Below, piece by piece: positions 30,413 to 36,549 of a stretch of DNA of 39,703 nucleotides. Each line of letters opens with the position of its first letter. The first letter of the stretch is position 1. Position numbers and translations under genes: made by a program. Source of the stretch: Candidatus Tayloriibacteriota bacterium (GTDB lineage Bacteria > Patescibacteriota > Minisyncoccia > Phycocordibacterales > UBA10002); contig SIBZ01000004.1 of the NCBI GenBank assembly GCA_009694955.1, positions 1 through 39,703 of the forward strand. Reading direction: 5' to 3'. The notes below the pieces were generated by a model, which saw nothing but the letters and a program-made list of their open reading frames with translations, had not been told where the DNA came from and made no database searches.

Positions 30413-31588
30413 ATGATCAAAAAACTGTTTGGAGTTGAGCGTAATGTCTTCTTTATGGGACTCGTCTCGTTCTTCAACGACTTCTCCAACGAGATGATTG
30501 TCTCCATCTTCCCCGCCTTCTTCAGCTCCGTCTTGAAATCAGGCGCCGCAAGCTTAGGATTTATCGAGGGTCTCGCGGACGGCATTTCAAACCTCACGAA
30601 AATCTTTTCCGGCCGTCTTTCCGACAAAACCCAGAAACGAAAAGTGCTGGCGCTCTCCGGCTACATTCTCTCGGTTGCCACGCGCCCGTTTTACCTCGTT
30701 TCTTCTGTCGCATCGCACGTACTTGGCATCCGCGTCGTTGACCGTATCGGTAAAGGAATCCGCGAAGCGCCTCGCGACGCACTTCTCTCTCTTTCTTCCG
30801 ATTCCGAACACATCGGGCATTCATTTGGTTTCCACCGCTCGATGGATTCGCTTGGTTCTATCTTAGGTCCTCTTACCGCATTCCTCATTCTTGAACGGTT
30901 TCCCGGCGCGTTTAATACCGTATTTATTACCGCGTTTTTTGTCGGCATTCTAGCGCTCTTCTCCTTCGTTTTTATTAAGGAGGTGCAGGCGGTACACGCC
31001 CGAGGGGAGAAACTGCGCCTCCGCCTTAAACCGCACACCAAAGAGTTCAAACGTTTTCTCGGTATTATCTTCCTCCTTTCCATCGCCAATCTCCCTATCG
31101 CTCTTCTACTCCTCCGCACGCAGGACCTTGGACTCCGCATAAGTTTCATTCCTCTTTTCTATTTATTCTATAGCGTTTCCTATACACTTCTTTCCCCCAA
31201 AGCGGGACGTCTCGCCGACAAAGTCGGAGACAAGCCGGTCATTCTAGGCGGATATCTGCTTATGGGGCTCGCGTATCTTTTCCTTATTTATGATCAGACA
31301 CTTGTCGCTCTCGCAGTTGGCTTTATCATTCTTGGTATCGGGAGCGCGACAACCGACAGCGTTCAGCGTTCATTTGCCGCGCGCCTCACGAACCCAGAAG
31401 AACGTGGAAATGCGTATGGTCTCCTGAACGCCGCCATCGGGTTTGGTCTTCTTATCTCCGGCGTTGTCGGCGGACTCTTATGGCAGAACTTCGGAGCCAC
31501 CACCGCGCTCACCTTCGGCCTCGGCCTTATTCTCATCGCGCTTATCGCGTTCGGCCTTATCGGCGCTAAACGCGCGAATACACAATAA
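30413..31588 (+). CDS. Major facilitator superfamily transporter
   Basis: The 391-residue protein has about 12 hydrophobic segments in two halves. The MFS loop 2-3 signature is GRLSDKTQKRK in the first half and AGRLADKVGDKPV in the second. Conserved RVVDRIGKGIREAPRDALLS (loop 4-5) places it with the MFS group common in CPR and archaea (drug/unknown-substrate efflux-like). The substrate is unknown. The start at 30413 (MIKKLFGVERN) is chosen by the promoter; ATG 30404 is also possible. The longer frame from 30206 runs through a REP element and was rejected. A strong terminator follows the stop. Confidence 0.87.
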   Translation: MIKKLFGVERNVFFMGLVSFFNDFSNEMIVSIFPAFFSSVLKSGAASLGFIEGLADGISNLTKIFSGRLSDKTQKRKVLALSGYILSVATRPFYLVSSVASHVLGIRVVDRIGKGIREAPRDALLSLSSDSEHIGHSFGFHRSMDSLGSILGPLTAFLILERFPGAFNTVFITAFFVGILALFSFVFIKEVQAVHARGEKLRLRLKPHTKEFKRFLGIIFLLSIANLPIALLLLRTQDLGLRISFIPLFYLFYSVSYTLLSPKAGRLADKVGDKPVILGGYLLMGLAYLFLIYDQTLVALAVGFIILGIGSATTDSVQRSFAARLTNPEERGNAYGLLNAAIGFGLLISGVVGGLLWQNFGATTALTFGLGLILIALIAFGLIGAKRANTQ

Positions 31589-31615
31589 AAAAGAGCCGAC
31601 TCCTGTCGGCTCTTT
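31587..31615. terminator. Bidirectional terminator after the MFS gene
   Basis: AAAGAGCCGAC (31590-31600) pairs with GTCGGCTCTTT (31605-31615) around TCCT, with A's before and T's within the stem end. It also lies after the 31638 gene on the minus strand. Confidence 0.85.
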
Positions 31616-31637
31616 AGCGTATGCAAAGCTGGGCTAA

Positions 31638-31928
31638 TTATTGCCCGTGCTTGAAGAGCAAGTAGTACGCAACACCCGCGAACGCGAGGGCGAAGAAGCG
31701 AACTATCCAGAGGATATTCCTCTGCAGGTTCATAAACTTGTACGCTTCATCCCGTCTCTTTTCGGGAGGTAGCACGTTGTACACCGGGTCATATCCCGCA
31801 AGGAACGCCTCGTTTTCGTGCACTCCGCGAAGCGTCCGAAGTCGGAACGAGTGAACGGGACTAGAGATACACATCCAAAGTGTCGGCTGTATCAATGTGT
31901 GTTTTTCTGACTGAGTACATTTAGACAT
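31638..31928 (-). CDS. Small C-terminally anchored membrane protein
   Basis: The 96-residue product has a soluble N-terminal part of about 65 residues and one hydrophobic helix near the C-terminus (NILWIVRFFALAFAGVAYYLLF, about residues 70-91). No family was recognised. A conserved-looking block, AGYDPVYNVLPPEKRRDEAYKFM, precedes the helix. AAGGAAAAAG 8-9 nt before the ATG is a plausible Shine-Dalgarno. The promoter lies about 160 nt upstream, with an intrinsic terminator in between, so expression may depend on read-through. Confidence 0.65.
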   Translation of the reverse strand: MSKCTQSEKHTLIQPTLWMCISSPVHSFRLRTLRGVHENEAFLAGYDPVYNVLPPEKRRDEAYKFMNLQRNILWIVRFFALAFAGVAYYLLFKHGQ

Positions 31929-31948
31929 ATTTACTTTTTCCTTTACAC

Positions 31949-31974
31949 AAAAATAGCCCGCTTTCTAGCGGACT
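31949..31974 (-). terminator. Intrinsic terminator in the leader of the 31638 gene
   Basis: On the minus strand AGTCCGCT (31967-31974) pairs with AGCGGGCT (31955-31962) around AGAA with one G-T pair, followed by ATTTTT. Confidence 0.75.
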
Positions 31975-32080
31975 TTTCCTTTTTTCATTCAGCTGGACTC
32001 CTCGCCACAGCTAGGCCGTATACAGTATCGTTCACTCGCTGAGGGCGGGTGGACAACCAAACTTACTTTTTCAAGACGAC
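31949..32080 (-). ncRNA. Candidate small RNA or attenuator leader
   Basis: A promoter at 32087-32116 and a terminator at 31949-31974 on the same strand bracket about 130 nt without a convincing ORF. CAGCTG-type and GTATAC-type short stems are seen. I could not match it to a known RNA family (not SRP RNA, 6S or tmRNA by landmark motifs). It could be an sRNA, or a cis-acting leader of the 31638 gene. Confidence 0.45.
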
Positions 32081-32086
32081 CTAACT

Positions 32087-32116
32087 AATATATACCCAAT
32101 ACCCCCCGTTTGTCAA
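32087..32116 (-). promoter_or_regulatory. Sigma-70 promoter of the candidate RNA / 31638 gene
   Basis: On the minus strand a perfect TTGACA (32111-32116), an 18-nt spacer and TATATT (32087-32092). Confidence 0.7.
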
Positions 32117-32137
32117 TCATTCCTTCCTCACTCTTAC

Positions 32138-32163
32138 TAGGCTAATTCGTGCGAATTAGCCTA
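32138..32163. repeat. Perfect 12-bp inverted repeat between trmD and the 32.1 kb promoter
   Basis: TAGGCTAATTCG (32138-32149) and CGAATTAGCCTA (32152-32163) around TG. No T-run follows. It is either a weak trmD terminator or an operator 22 bp upstream of the -35 at 32111. Confidence 0.6.
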
Positions 32164-32173
32164 TAACAAATTG

Positions 32174-32860
32174 TTATTTTCTGCGCTTCAGTTTCCACTC
32201 GTTGATTTTTGCCTGATGACCGGAGAGAAGGATTTTAGGGACGCGGAATTTCTTGCCTTTGTAGGAAAAGATTTCAGGGCGGGTGTAGACATCGGGGCTG
32301 GCAACACGACTTTCCTCGCGCGAGTTGAAATCGCCAAGCACGCCTTCCACTTGGCGCGCGATTACGTCAATCATCAGCATTGCGGGGAGTTCCCCGCCGG
32401 TGAGTACGAACGGACCCACGGATACCTCCTCAACCTTGAATGCCTTCTTGACTCGTGCATCTATTCCCTCATACCGCCCGCAGATAATGATGATGTCTTT
32501 CTGTTTCGCGTACTTCACTCCACTTTCGTTGGTGAACTGCTTCCCGCTCGGGCTTAGCCAGACAAGAGGAGCTTTTAGCTTATAGCTTATAGCTTTTAGC
32601 TTTTTCGCCATTCTCACATTTTTAAGAATGTCAGAATATGCTTTTTCGATGGCGCGGATAACTGGTTCGGCTTGGATAACCATGCCGGGACCGCCGCCGT
32701 ACGGAGCGCGGTCAATTCGTTTCCATTTATTTTCCGCAAAATCGCGCGGGTTGTAGAACTTCACCTGTATCTTTTTGTCCTCAATGGCGCGCTTCAAAAT
32801 CGACTCCCCGAGATAGGAGTCAAATGCGTGCGGGAATAAGGTTATGATATGGAAATTCAT
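32174..32860 (-). CDS. trmD: tRNA (guanine-37-N1)-methyltransferase
   Basis: TrmD methylates G37 of tRNAs using SAM, preventing frameshifting. The start MNFHIITLFPHAFDSYL at 32860 is the family N-terminus. Further hallmarks are RIDRAPYGGGPGMVIQAEP, the trefoil-knot SAM site IIICGRYEGIDARV, the FVLTGGELPAMLMIDVIARQVEGVLG block, and SPDVYTRPEIF. Residues 86-98 (KKLKAISYKLKAP), before the strand LVWLSPSG, are encoded by an AGCTATAAGCT-type repeat and look like an inserted loop. The -10 box TATTTT sits 7 nt before the ATG, so the mRNA is probably leaderless. Confidence 0.95.
   Translation of the reverse strand: MNFHIITLFPHAFDSYLGESILKRAIEDKKIQVKFYNPRDFAENKWKRIDRAPYGGGPGMVIQAEPVIRAIEKAYSDILKNVRMAKKLKAISYKLKAPLVWLSPSGKQFTNESGVKYAKQKDIIIICGRYEGIDARVKKAFKVEEVSVGPFVLTGGELPAMLMIDVIARQVEGVLGDFNSREESRVASPDVYTRPEIFSYKGKKFRVPKILLSGHQAKINEWKLKRRK
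32567..32606. repeat. AGCTATAAGCT-type repeat inside trmD
   Basis: Units aaaagct, ataagct, aaaagct lie in frame and encode KLKAISYKLKA. Compare the hydrolase stretch at 5194-5229, which encodes SYKLSAKSYKL: both give SYKL from the same unit in the same frame. Confidence 0.75.
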
Positions 32861-32867
32861 GTATAGC

Positions 32868-32896
32868 AAAATACAACAAAATTGTAATAATGGCAA
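32868..32896 (-). promoter_or_regulatory. trmD promoter, leaderless arrangement
   Basis: On the minus strand TTGCCA (32891-32896), a 17-nt spacer and TATTTT (32868-32873). The ATG begins exactly 7 nt after the -10. Confidence 0.7.
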
Positions 32897-32899
32897 TAC

Positions 32900-32931
32900 A
32901 ACACAAAACCGCCTTTCGGCGGTTTTGTGTT
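32900..32931 (-). terminator. Terminator between khpA and trmD
   Basis: ACACAAAACCGCC (32901-32913) pairs perfectly with GGCGGTTTTGTGT (32918-32930) around TTTC. It separates the rpsP-khpA unit from trmD, which then has its own promoter. Confidence 0.8.
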
Positions 32932-32941
32932 AGTCTTTTCT

Positions 32942-32983
32942 GAAAGCTAAAAGCTAAAAGCTAGAACCTAAAAGCTATATCTT
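32942..32983. repeat. AGCTAAAAGCT-type repeat at the khpA 3' end
   Basis: Units aaagcta, aaaagcta, agaaccta, aaaagcta run up to the khpA stop codon. Confidence 0.65.
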
Positions 32984-33292
32984 GAGGTCTTCCATCGCCT
33001 CGTCCACGCTCTTCGTGGTTGAGCGTTCCGGGCGGGTTCCCCCTTCCGGCTCGTTGATTTTGAGATTTACGCGCGCATTGTTCTTCATACCGACGACTCG
33101 GAGGAGCGTGCGGATTGCCTTTGCAGTGTTGCCTGAGCGACCGATAACTTTACCCATATCAACCGGGCTAATCGAGAGTGTCAGAAGCACGCCCATTTCG
33201 TCGACGGTTCGGTTGATTTTGACATCATCCGGAGCGTCTACAAGCGCCTTCACTACGTATTCGAGAAACGCGACATCGCTTTCTTGTGCCAT
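32975..33292 (-). CDS. khpA: KH-domain RNA-binding protein (KhpA/YlqC family)
   Basis: The 105-residue protein is mainly one type II KH domain, with the nucleic-acid-binding loop VIGRSGNTAKAIRTLL (GxxG as GRSG, about residues 55-58) and the helix-strand pattern of KhpA. KhpA with KhpB binds RNA and affects cell length and division in Streptococcus. The C-terminal extension (about 85-105) is rich in Glu/Thr and of unknown use. The gene follows rpsP by 66 nt, the conserved rpsP-khpA order. Confidence 0.9.
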   Translation of the reverse strand: MAQESDVAFLEYVVKALVDAPDDVKINRTVDEMGVLLTLSISPVDMGKVIGRSGNTAKAIRTLLRVVGMKNNARVNLKINEPEGGTRPERSTTKSVDEAMEDLKI

Positions 33293-33358
33293 ATTCGTAT
33301 GCTTTTACTAAAAATCCTGATAATTCCTTCTTACTGCGACCCCTTAATCCTACGACAG

Positions 33359-33721
33359 TTATGCCCCCTGCGCAACCGGCGCTTCGACGGGTTTCTCCGC
33401 CACCGGTTCCGCCTTCTTCTCCTCCCCTTTGACCTCCTCTTTTTTGATAGGAGTTCGTCTCGGGAGGACGTTTATTTTCTTTCCCGCGATAATCTTTTCA
33501 TGTACCAAATAGTTGTGGAGCGTGTCCGAAGGCTGGGCTCCCTTTGAAATCCAGTATTTGACGCGCTCGGCGTTGACGGTCTTTTCGTCTGTCTTGAGGT
33601 TAAACGAACCGAGTACTTCGTGAAATTTACCGCTCTTAGTCGAGTTTTTTGAGTCGGTCAAAACCACCCGAAAAATCGGGATGTGCTTGCGGGCGACGCG
33701 TTGTAGTCGAATCATTAACAT
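33359..33721 (-). CDS. rpsP: 30S ribosomal protein S16
   Basis: S16 is a small-subunit assembly protein. MIRLQRVARKHIPIFRVVLTDS and VLGSFNLKTDEKTVNAERVKYWISKGAQPSDTLHNYL are the family core (about residues 3-77). A lysine/glutamate/proline/alanine-rich tail of about 35 residues follows. The ATG at 33721 is chosen because the -10 TATGAT ends exactly 7 nt before it; the second ATG at 33715 is the alternative. khpA lies downstream. rimM, usually between rpsP/khpA and trmD, is absent. Confidence 0.95.
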   Translation of the reverse strand: MLMIRLQRVARKHIPIFRVVLTDSKNSTKSGKFHEVLGSFNLKTDEKTVNAERVKYWISKGAQPSDTLHNYLVHEKIIAGKKINVLPRRTPIKKEEVKGEEKKAEPVAEKPVEAPVAQGA

Positions 33722-33728
33722 GGGCGCT

Positions 33729-33756
33729 ATCATATCAGTCTTTGTGAAAAAGTCAA
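33729..33756 (-). promoter_or_regulatory. rpsP promoter, leaderless arrangement
   Basis: On the minus strand TTGACT (33751-33756), a 16-nt spacer and TGA-TATGAT (33729-33734, extended -10). It overlaps the rnr promoter on the other strand. Confidence 0.75.
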
Positions 33757-33769
33757 AACAGGCTATAGT
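33742..33769 (+). promoter_or_regulatory. rnr promoter, leaderless arrangement
   Basis: TTGTGA (33742-33747), a 16-nt spacer and TATAGT (33764-33769). The GTG start begins 6 nt after the -10. The two -35 regions interleave within the 54-nt divergent gap. Confidence 0.7.
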
Positions 33770-33775
33770 AGGGCG

Positions 33776-35755
33776 GTGAAAAACAAGCGATTTCCAAAGG
33801 AAGACGGAAAAAAGCATCCTACCCTCACATTGCGAGGTATTTTAAGCGTGAATTCCCGAGCGGTTGGATTCATTGAGGATACGAAGAGCGACGAAGATGT
33901 CATGATTGAAACGCCGAATCTTCATACGGCGCTTAACCGCGACGAGGTGGAAGTTGAGCCGCTTAAAGCCAAAGTCCGGGGGCGCCGAACCGGTAAGGTC
34001 GTGCGTATCATTACGCGCGCCAAAATGCGCTTTGTCGGTACGATTGGAGAGAATGGAACACGACTCATACTGACACCCGACGACTTCCGAATGTACGCGC
34101 CTATTACGATTCCACGCCCTCCCCGTGAGGCACAAAAAGGATATAAAGCGCTTGTCGAAATCAAAGAATGGCAGGATGGCAAAGAACCGCAAGGCGAGAT
34201 TGTTAAAGTTATTGGCAAAAAGGGCGAACATGAGGTGGAAATGGAATCTATCATTCTTGAACGCGGATTCGAGAGCAGTTTCCCAAAAGAGGTAGAGACT
34301 GAGGCGGAAGAAATAGCGGAGGGAGCAAAGAGGCTTATCACCGAGACCGGCTCCCCTGTTCCGACGGAAGAAATGAAAAAGCGCCGCGACTTTCGTACCA
34401 CTACCCTGTTCACGATTGACCCCGAGAGTGCAAAAGATTTTGACGACGCCTTGTCATTTAAAAAGCTCTCGAATGGGCACTTCGAGATAGGCGTCCATAT
34501 CGCCGATGTCTCGCATTACGTCCGCGAAGGGACCGCGCTCGACCGCGAGGCACGTGAACGCGGCACCTCCGTGTATCTCGTCGACCGCACGATTCCGATG
34601 CTTCCCCACGCCCTTTCAAACGACCTCTGTTCACTGAACCCAAATGTCGACCGTTTCGCGTTTTCAGCCGTGTTTGAGATGGATGACTCGGGTACCGTAT
34701 TTAGCCGCTGGTTCGGAAAGGGGGCGATTCACTCACAGATGCGGTTTTCGTACGAAACGGCTCAGGAATCCATAGACAAGGGGGGTGTGCTCTCAGAGGA
34801 GCTACGACTCATGAACGCGATAGCAAAAAAACTCCGAGCCGAAAAATCCAAACAGGGCGCAATCGACTTTGAACAGGACGAAGTTGGCTTTGAATTGGAT
34901 GAGACGGGCCACCCCACCCGCGTCTTTAAGAAAAAACGACTGGATACCCACAAACTCATCGAGGAGTTCATGCTCCTCGCCAACCGCGAGGTGGCTTACT
35001 TTTTTCACCAGGCATGGAAAAAATCGGGAGGCAAGATTCCCTTTATCTACCGCACGCATGACGTTCCGAACCGCGAGAAAATCGAACAGCTCGGCATCTT
35101 TGTCCGCGCGCTCGGACACGAACTCCCTGTCGGCAATGACAGAAACGTGACCGGTAAAGATTTACAAGCGCTCTTTACCGCTATTGCGGGGCATGCCTCC
35201 GAATCGCTGATTAAAACCGCCGCCATACGCAGTATGGCAAAAGCGGTGTATTCGACTTCGAACATAGGTCACTTCGGCCTCGCGTTTGAATACTATACGC
35301 ACTTCACCTCCCCCATCAGACGGTATCCCGACCTCCTCGTGCACCGTTCTCTCTTCTCAATTCTGGAACAGCACAAGGTGGACCCCGACAAACTCGCCAA
35401 ACTTGAACGTATGGCGGGAGACGCCACACAAAAAGAAATCTCCGCAGCCGAAGCGGAGCGCGAATCTATCAAACTGAAGCAAGTGGAATACATGGAGGAA
35501 CGTATCGGCAAAGAGTTTGAGGGCATTATTTCCGGCGTGACCGAATGGGGAATCTACGTGGAGGACAAGGAAACACGTTCGGAGGGTATGGTGAAGCTCC
35601 GCGCCCTCGGGGACGACTACTACGTGTTGGATGAAAAGAATTACGCGGTTGTCGGGGAAAAAACAAAGAAAAAGTATACGCTCGGCGACAGTGTGCGTTT
35701 CAAGGTCATGGGTGCCGACGTGGAGAGGAAGACACTCGACTATCGGCTGGTGTAA
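33776..35755 (+). CDS. rnr: Ribonuclease R/RNase II-family 3'-5' exoribonuclease
   Basis: The 659-residue protein has an N-terminal OB/cold-shock-like part (about residues 15-80, LRGILSVNSRAVGFIED). The RNB catalytic domain carries FTIDPESAKDFDDALSF with the metal-binding aspartates (about 211-227), followed by HIADVSHYVREGTALD, YLVDRTIPMLPHALS and HFTSPIRRYPDLLVHR. A C-terminal S1 domain begins near GKEFEGIISGVTEWGIYVED (about 574 on). This order fits RNase R; at 659 residues it is shorter than the E. coli enzyme (813). It degrades structured RNA. The start codon is GTG at 33776. Confidence 0.94.
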   Translation: MKNKRFPKEDGKKHPTLTLRGILSVNSRAVGFIEDTKSDEDVMIETPNLHTALNRDEVEVEPLKAKVRGRRTGKVVRIITRAKMRFVGTIGENGTRLILTPDDFRMYAPITIPRPPREAQKGYKALVEIKEWQDGKEPQGEIVKVIGKKGEHEVEMESIILERGFESSFPKEVETEAEEIAEGAKRLITETGSPVPTEEMKKRRDFRTTTLFTIDPESAKDFDDALSFKKLSNGHFEIGVHIADVSHYVREGTALDREARERGTSVYLVDRTIPMLPHALSNDLCSLNPNVDRFAFSAVFEMDDSGTVFSRWFGKGAIHSQMRFSYETAQESIDKGGVLSEELRLMNAIAKKLRAEKSKQGAIDFEQDEVGFELDETGHPTRVFKKKRLDTHKLIEEFMLLANREVAYFFHQAWKKSGGKIPFIYRTHDVPNREKIEQLGIFVRALGHELPVGNDRNVTGKDLQALFTAIAGHASESLIKTAAIRSMAKAVYSTSNIGHFGLAFEYYTHFTSPIRRYPDLLVHRSLFSILEQHKVDPDKLAKLERMAGDATQKEISAAEAERESIKLKQVEYMEERIGKEFEGIISGVTEWGIYVEDKETRSEGMVKLRALGDDYYVLDEKNYAVVGEKTKKKYTLGDSVRFKVMGADVERKTLDYRLV

Positions 35756-35789
35756 CAATTTTTGCCGAGCGCAGGTTTTCAGCGTTAGC

Positions 35790-36026
35790 ATGAAAACAAA
35801 TTCTTTCGCTCTTCACCGGCGCAAAAAATCATCAGCGCGACATTCCGATCTTCGGGTCATCCCGAGATTGGTGGAAATCCCCATCGAGGTTAAATTCTGG
35901 GCTATCAACCTGATGCGGGACTGGGACGGTTTCTTTAATGGAACTCCTCCTCCAAACCTTGCACAGCAACTGGCAAAATGCAGGCCGTTTGTTTCGGCGA
36001 AAGGCACCCTTACCCGGAGCTTTTGA
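35790..36026 (+). CDS. Small basic protein of unknown function
   Basis: From ATG 35790 the frame encodes 78 residues with a basic N-terminus (HRRKKSSARHSD) and a hydrophobic/aromatic middle (VEIPIEVKFWAINLMRDWDGFF). No family recognised. It starts 35 nt after rnr on the same strand and is followed by a very good intrinsic terminator, which supports a transcribed unit ending here; rnr read-through would do the same. The codon pattern is plausible, but evidence is limited. Confidence 0.45.
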   Translation: MKTNSFALHRRKKSSARHSDLRVIPRLVEIPIEVKFWAINLMRDWDGFFNGTPPPNLAQQLAKCRPFVSAKGTLTRSF

Positions 36027-36058
36027 CCCAGGAACACACACCGTCTGACCACCGCACC

Positions 36059-36081
36059 AGCCGCGCACGCGCGGCTTTTTT
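36059..36081 (+). terminator. Terminator after rnr / the 35790 gene
   Basis: AGCCGCGC pairs with GCGCGGC around AC, followed by T6 and G. Confidence 0.85.
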
Positions 36082-36082
36082 G

Positions 36083-36110
36083 TTGACTACCAGCACGGTT
36101 TTCTTATACT
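36083..36110 (+). promoter_or_regulatory. Promoter of the LuxR-type HTH gene
   Basis: TTGACT (36083-36088), a 16-nt spacer and TATACT (36105-36110). It begins directly after the terminator. AAAGGAA 4 nt before the ATG is a usable Shine-Dalgarno. Confidence 0.65.
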
Positions 36111-36134
36111 ATCCGCAGTCTTGTAAAGGAACCT

Positions 36135-36434
36135 ATGCGCACCAAAACACATACACCTAGTGTCCGTTTGGCGGGAATAGCATCAGAAGAGCTCACACAA
36201 AGGCAACGGAAAGTACTGACGCTCGTCGTGAAAGGTTTTGACCGTAATAGTATCGGACGAGAGCTCGCCGTACATGGGCGAATGGTCCGCTATCATCTCA
36301 CCGCGCTCTATCGGAAGGCGGGCGTTCCGAGTTTCCAGGCCTTGCAGGCCAAAGCGGGAGTACTTCGGATCCTCAGGCTTAAAGACGGACGCCTCACGTT
36401 CGGGTCAGCGAGGCGAAAGGCCTCAGCCGTATGA
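36135..36434 (+). CDS. Small LuxR/GerE-type helix-turn-helix protein
   Basis: The 99-residue protein is essentially one HTH domain: ELTQRQRKVLTLVVKGF, then NSIGRELAVHGRMVRYHLTALYRKAGVPS (about residues 20-67), the LuxR_C_like pattern with recognition helix near VRYHLTALYRK. No receiver or ligand-binding domain is attached, so it is a stand-alone DNA-binding protein. The usual 'SxxTVxxH' is replaced by GRMVRYH. It is a single-gene unit with its own promoter, a Shine-Dalgarno and a terminator. Targets are unknown. Confidence 0.85.
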   Translation: MRTKTHTPSVRLAGIASEELTQRQRKVLTLVVKGFDRNSIGRELAVHGRMVRYHLTALYRKAGVPSFQALQAKAGVLRILRLKDGRLTFGSARRKASAV

Positions 36435-36447
36435 AAGTGAACATTCG

Positions 36448-36480
36448 AAAAGCCACGCGGGTAACCGCGAGGCTTTTTTG
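36448..36480 (+). terminator. Terminator of the LuxR-type gene
   Basis: AAAAGCC...CGCGG pairs with CCGCG...GGCTTTTTT across GTAA, with single mismatched A's. Confidence 0.85.
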
Positions 36481-36485
36481 TTTCC

Positions 36486-36516
36486 TCTGTCATTCCAACG
36501 AAAGCTGGAATCCAGA
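36486..36516. repeat. REP-like element, 'TCATTCCAAC ... GCTGGAATCCAG'
   Basis: Compact copy of the element at 30334-30384: TCATTCCA, AACGAAAGC, TGGAATCCAGA. Confidence 0.7.
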
Positions 36517-36549
36517 GTTTCAGAACTGAATCCTCACTTTAGTCTACGA

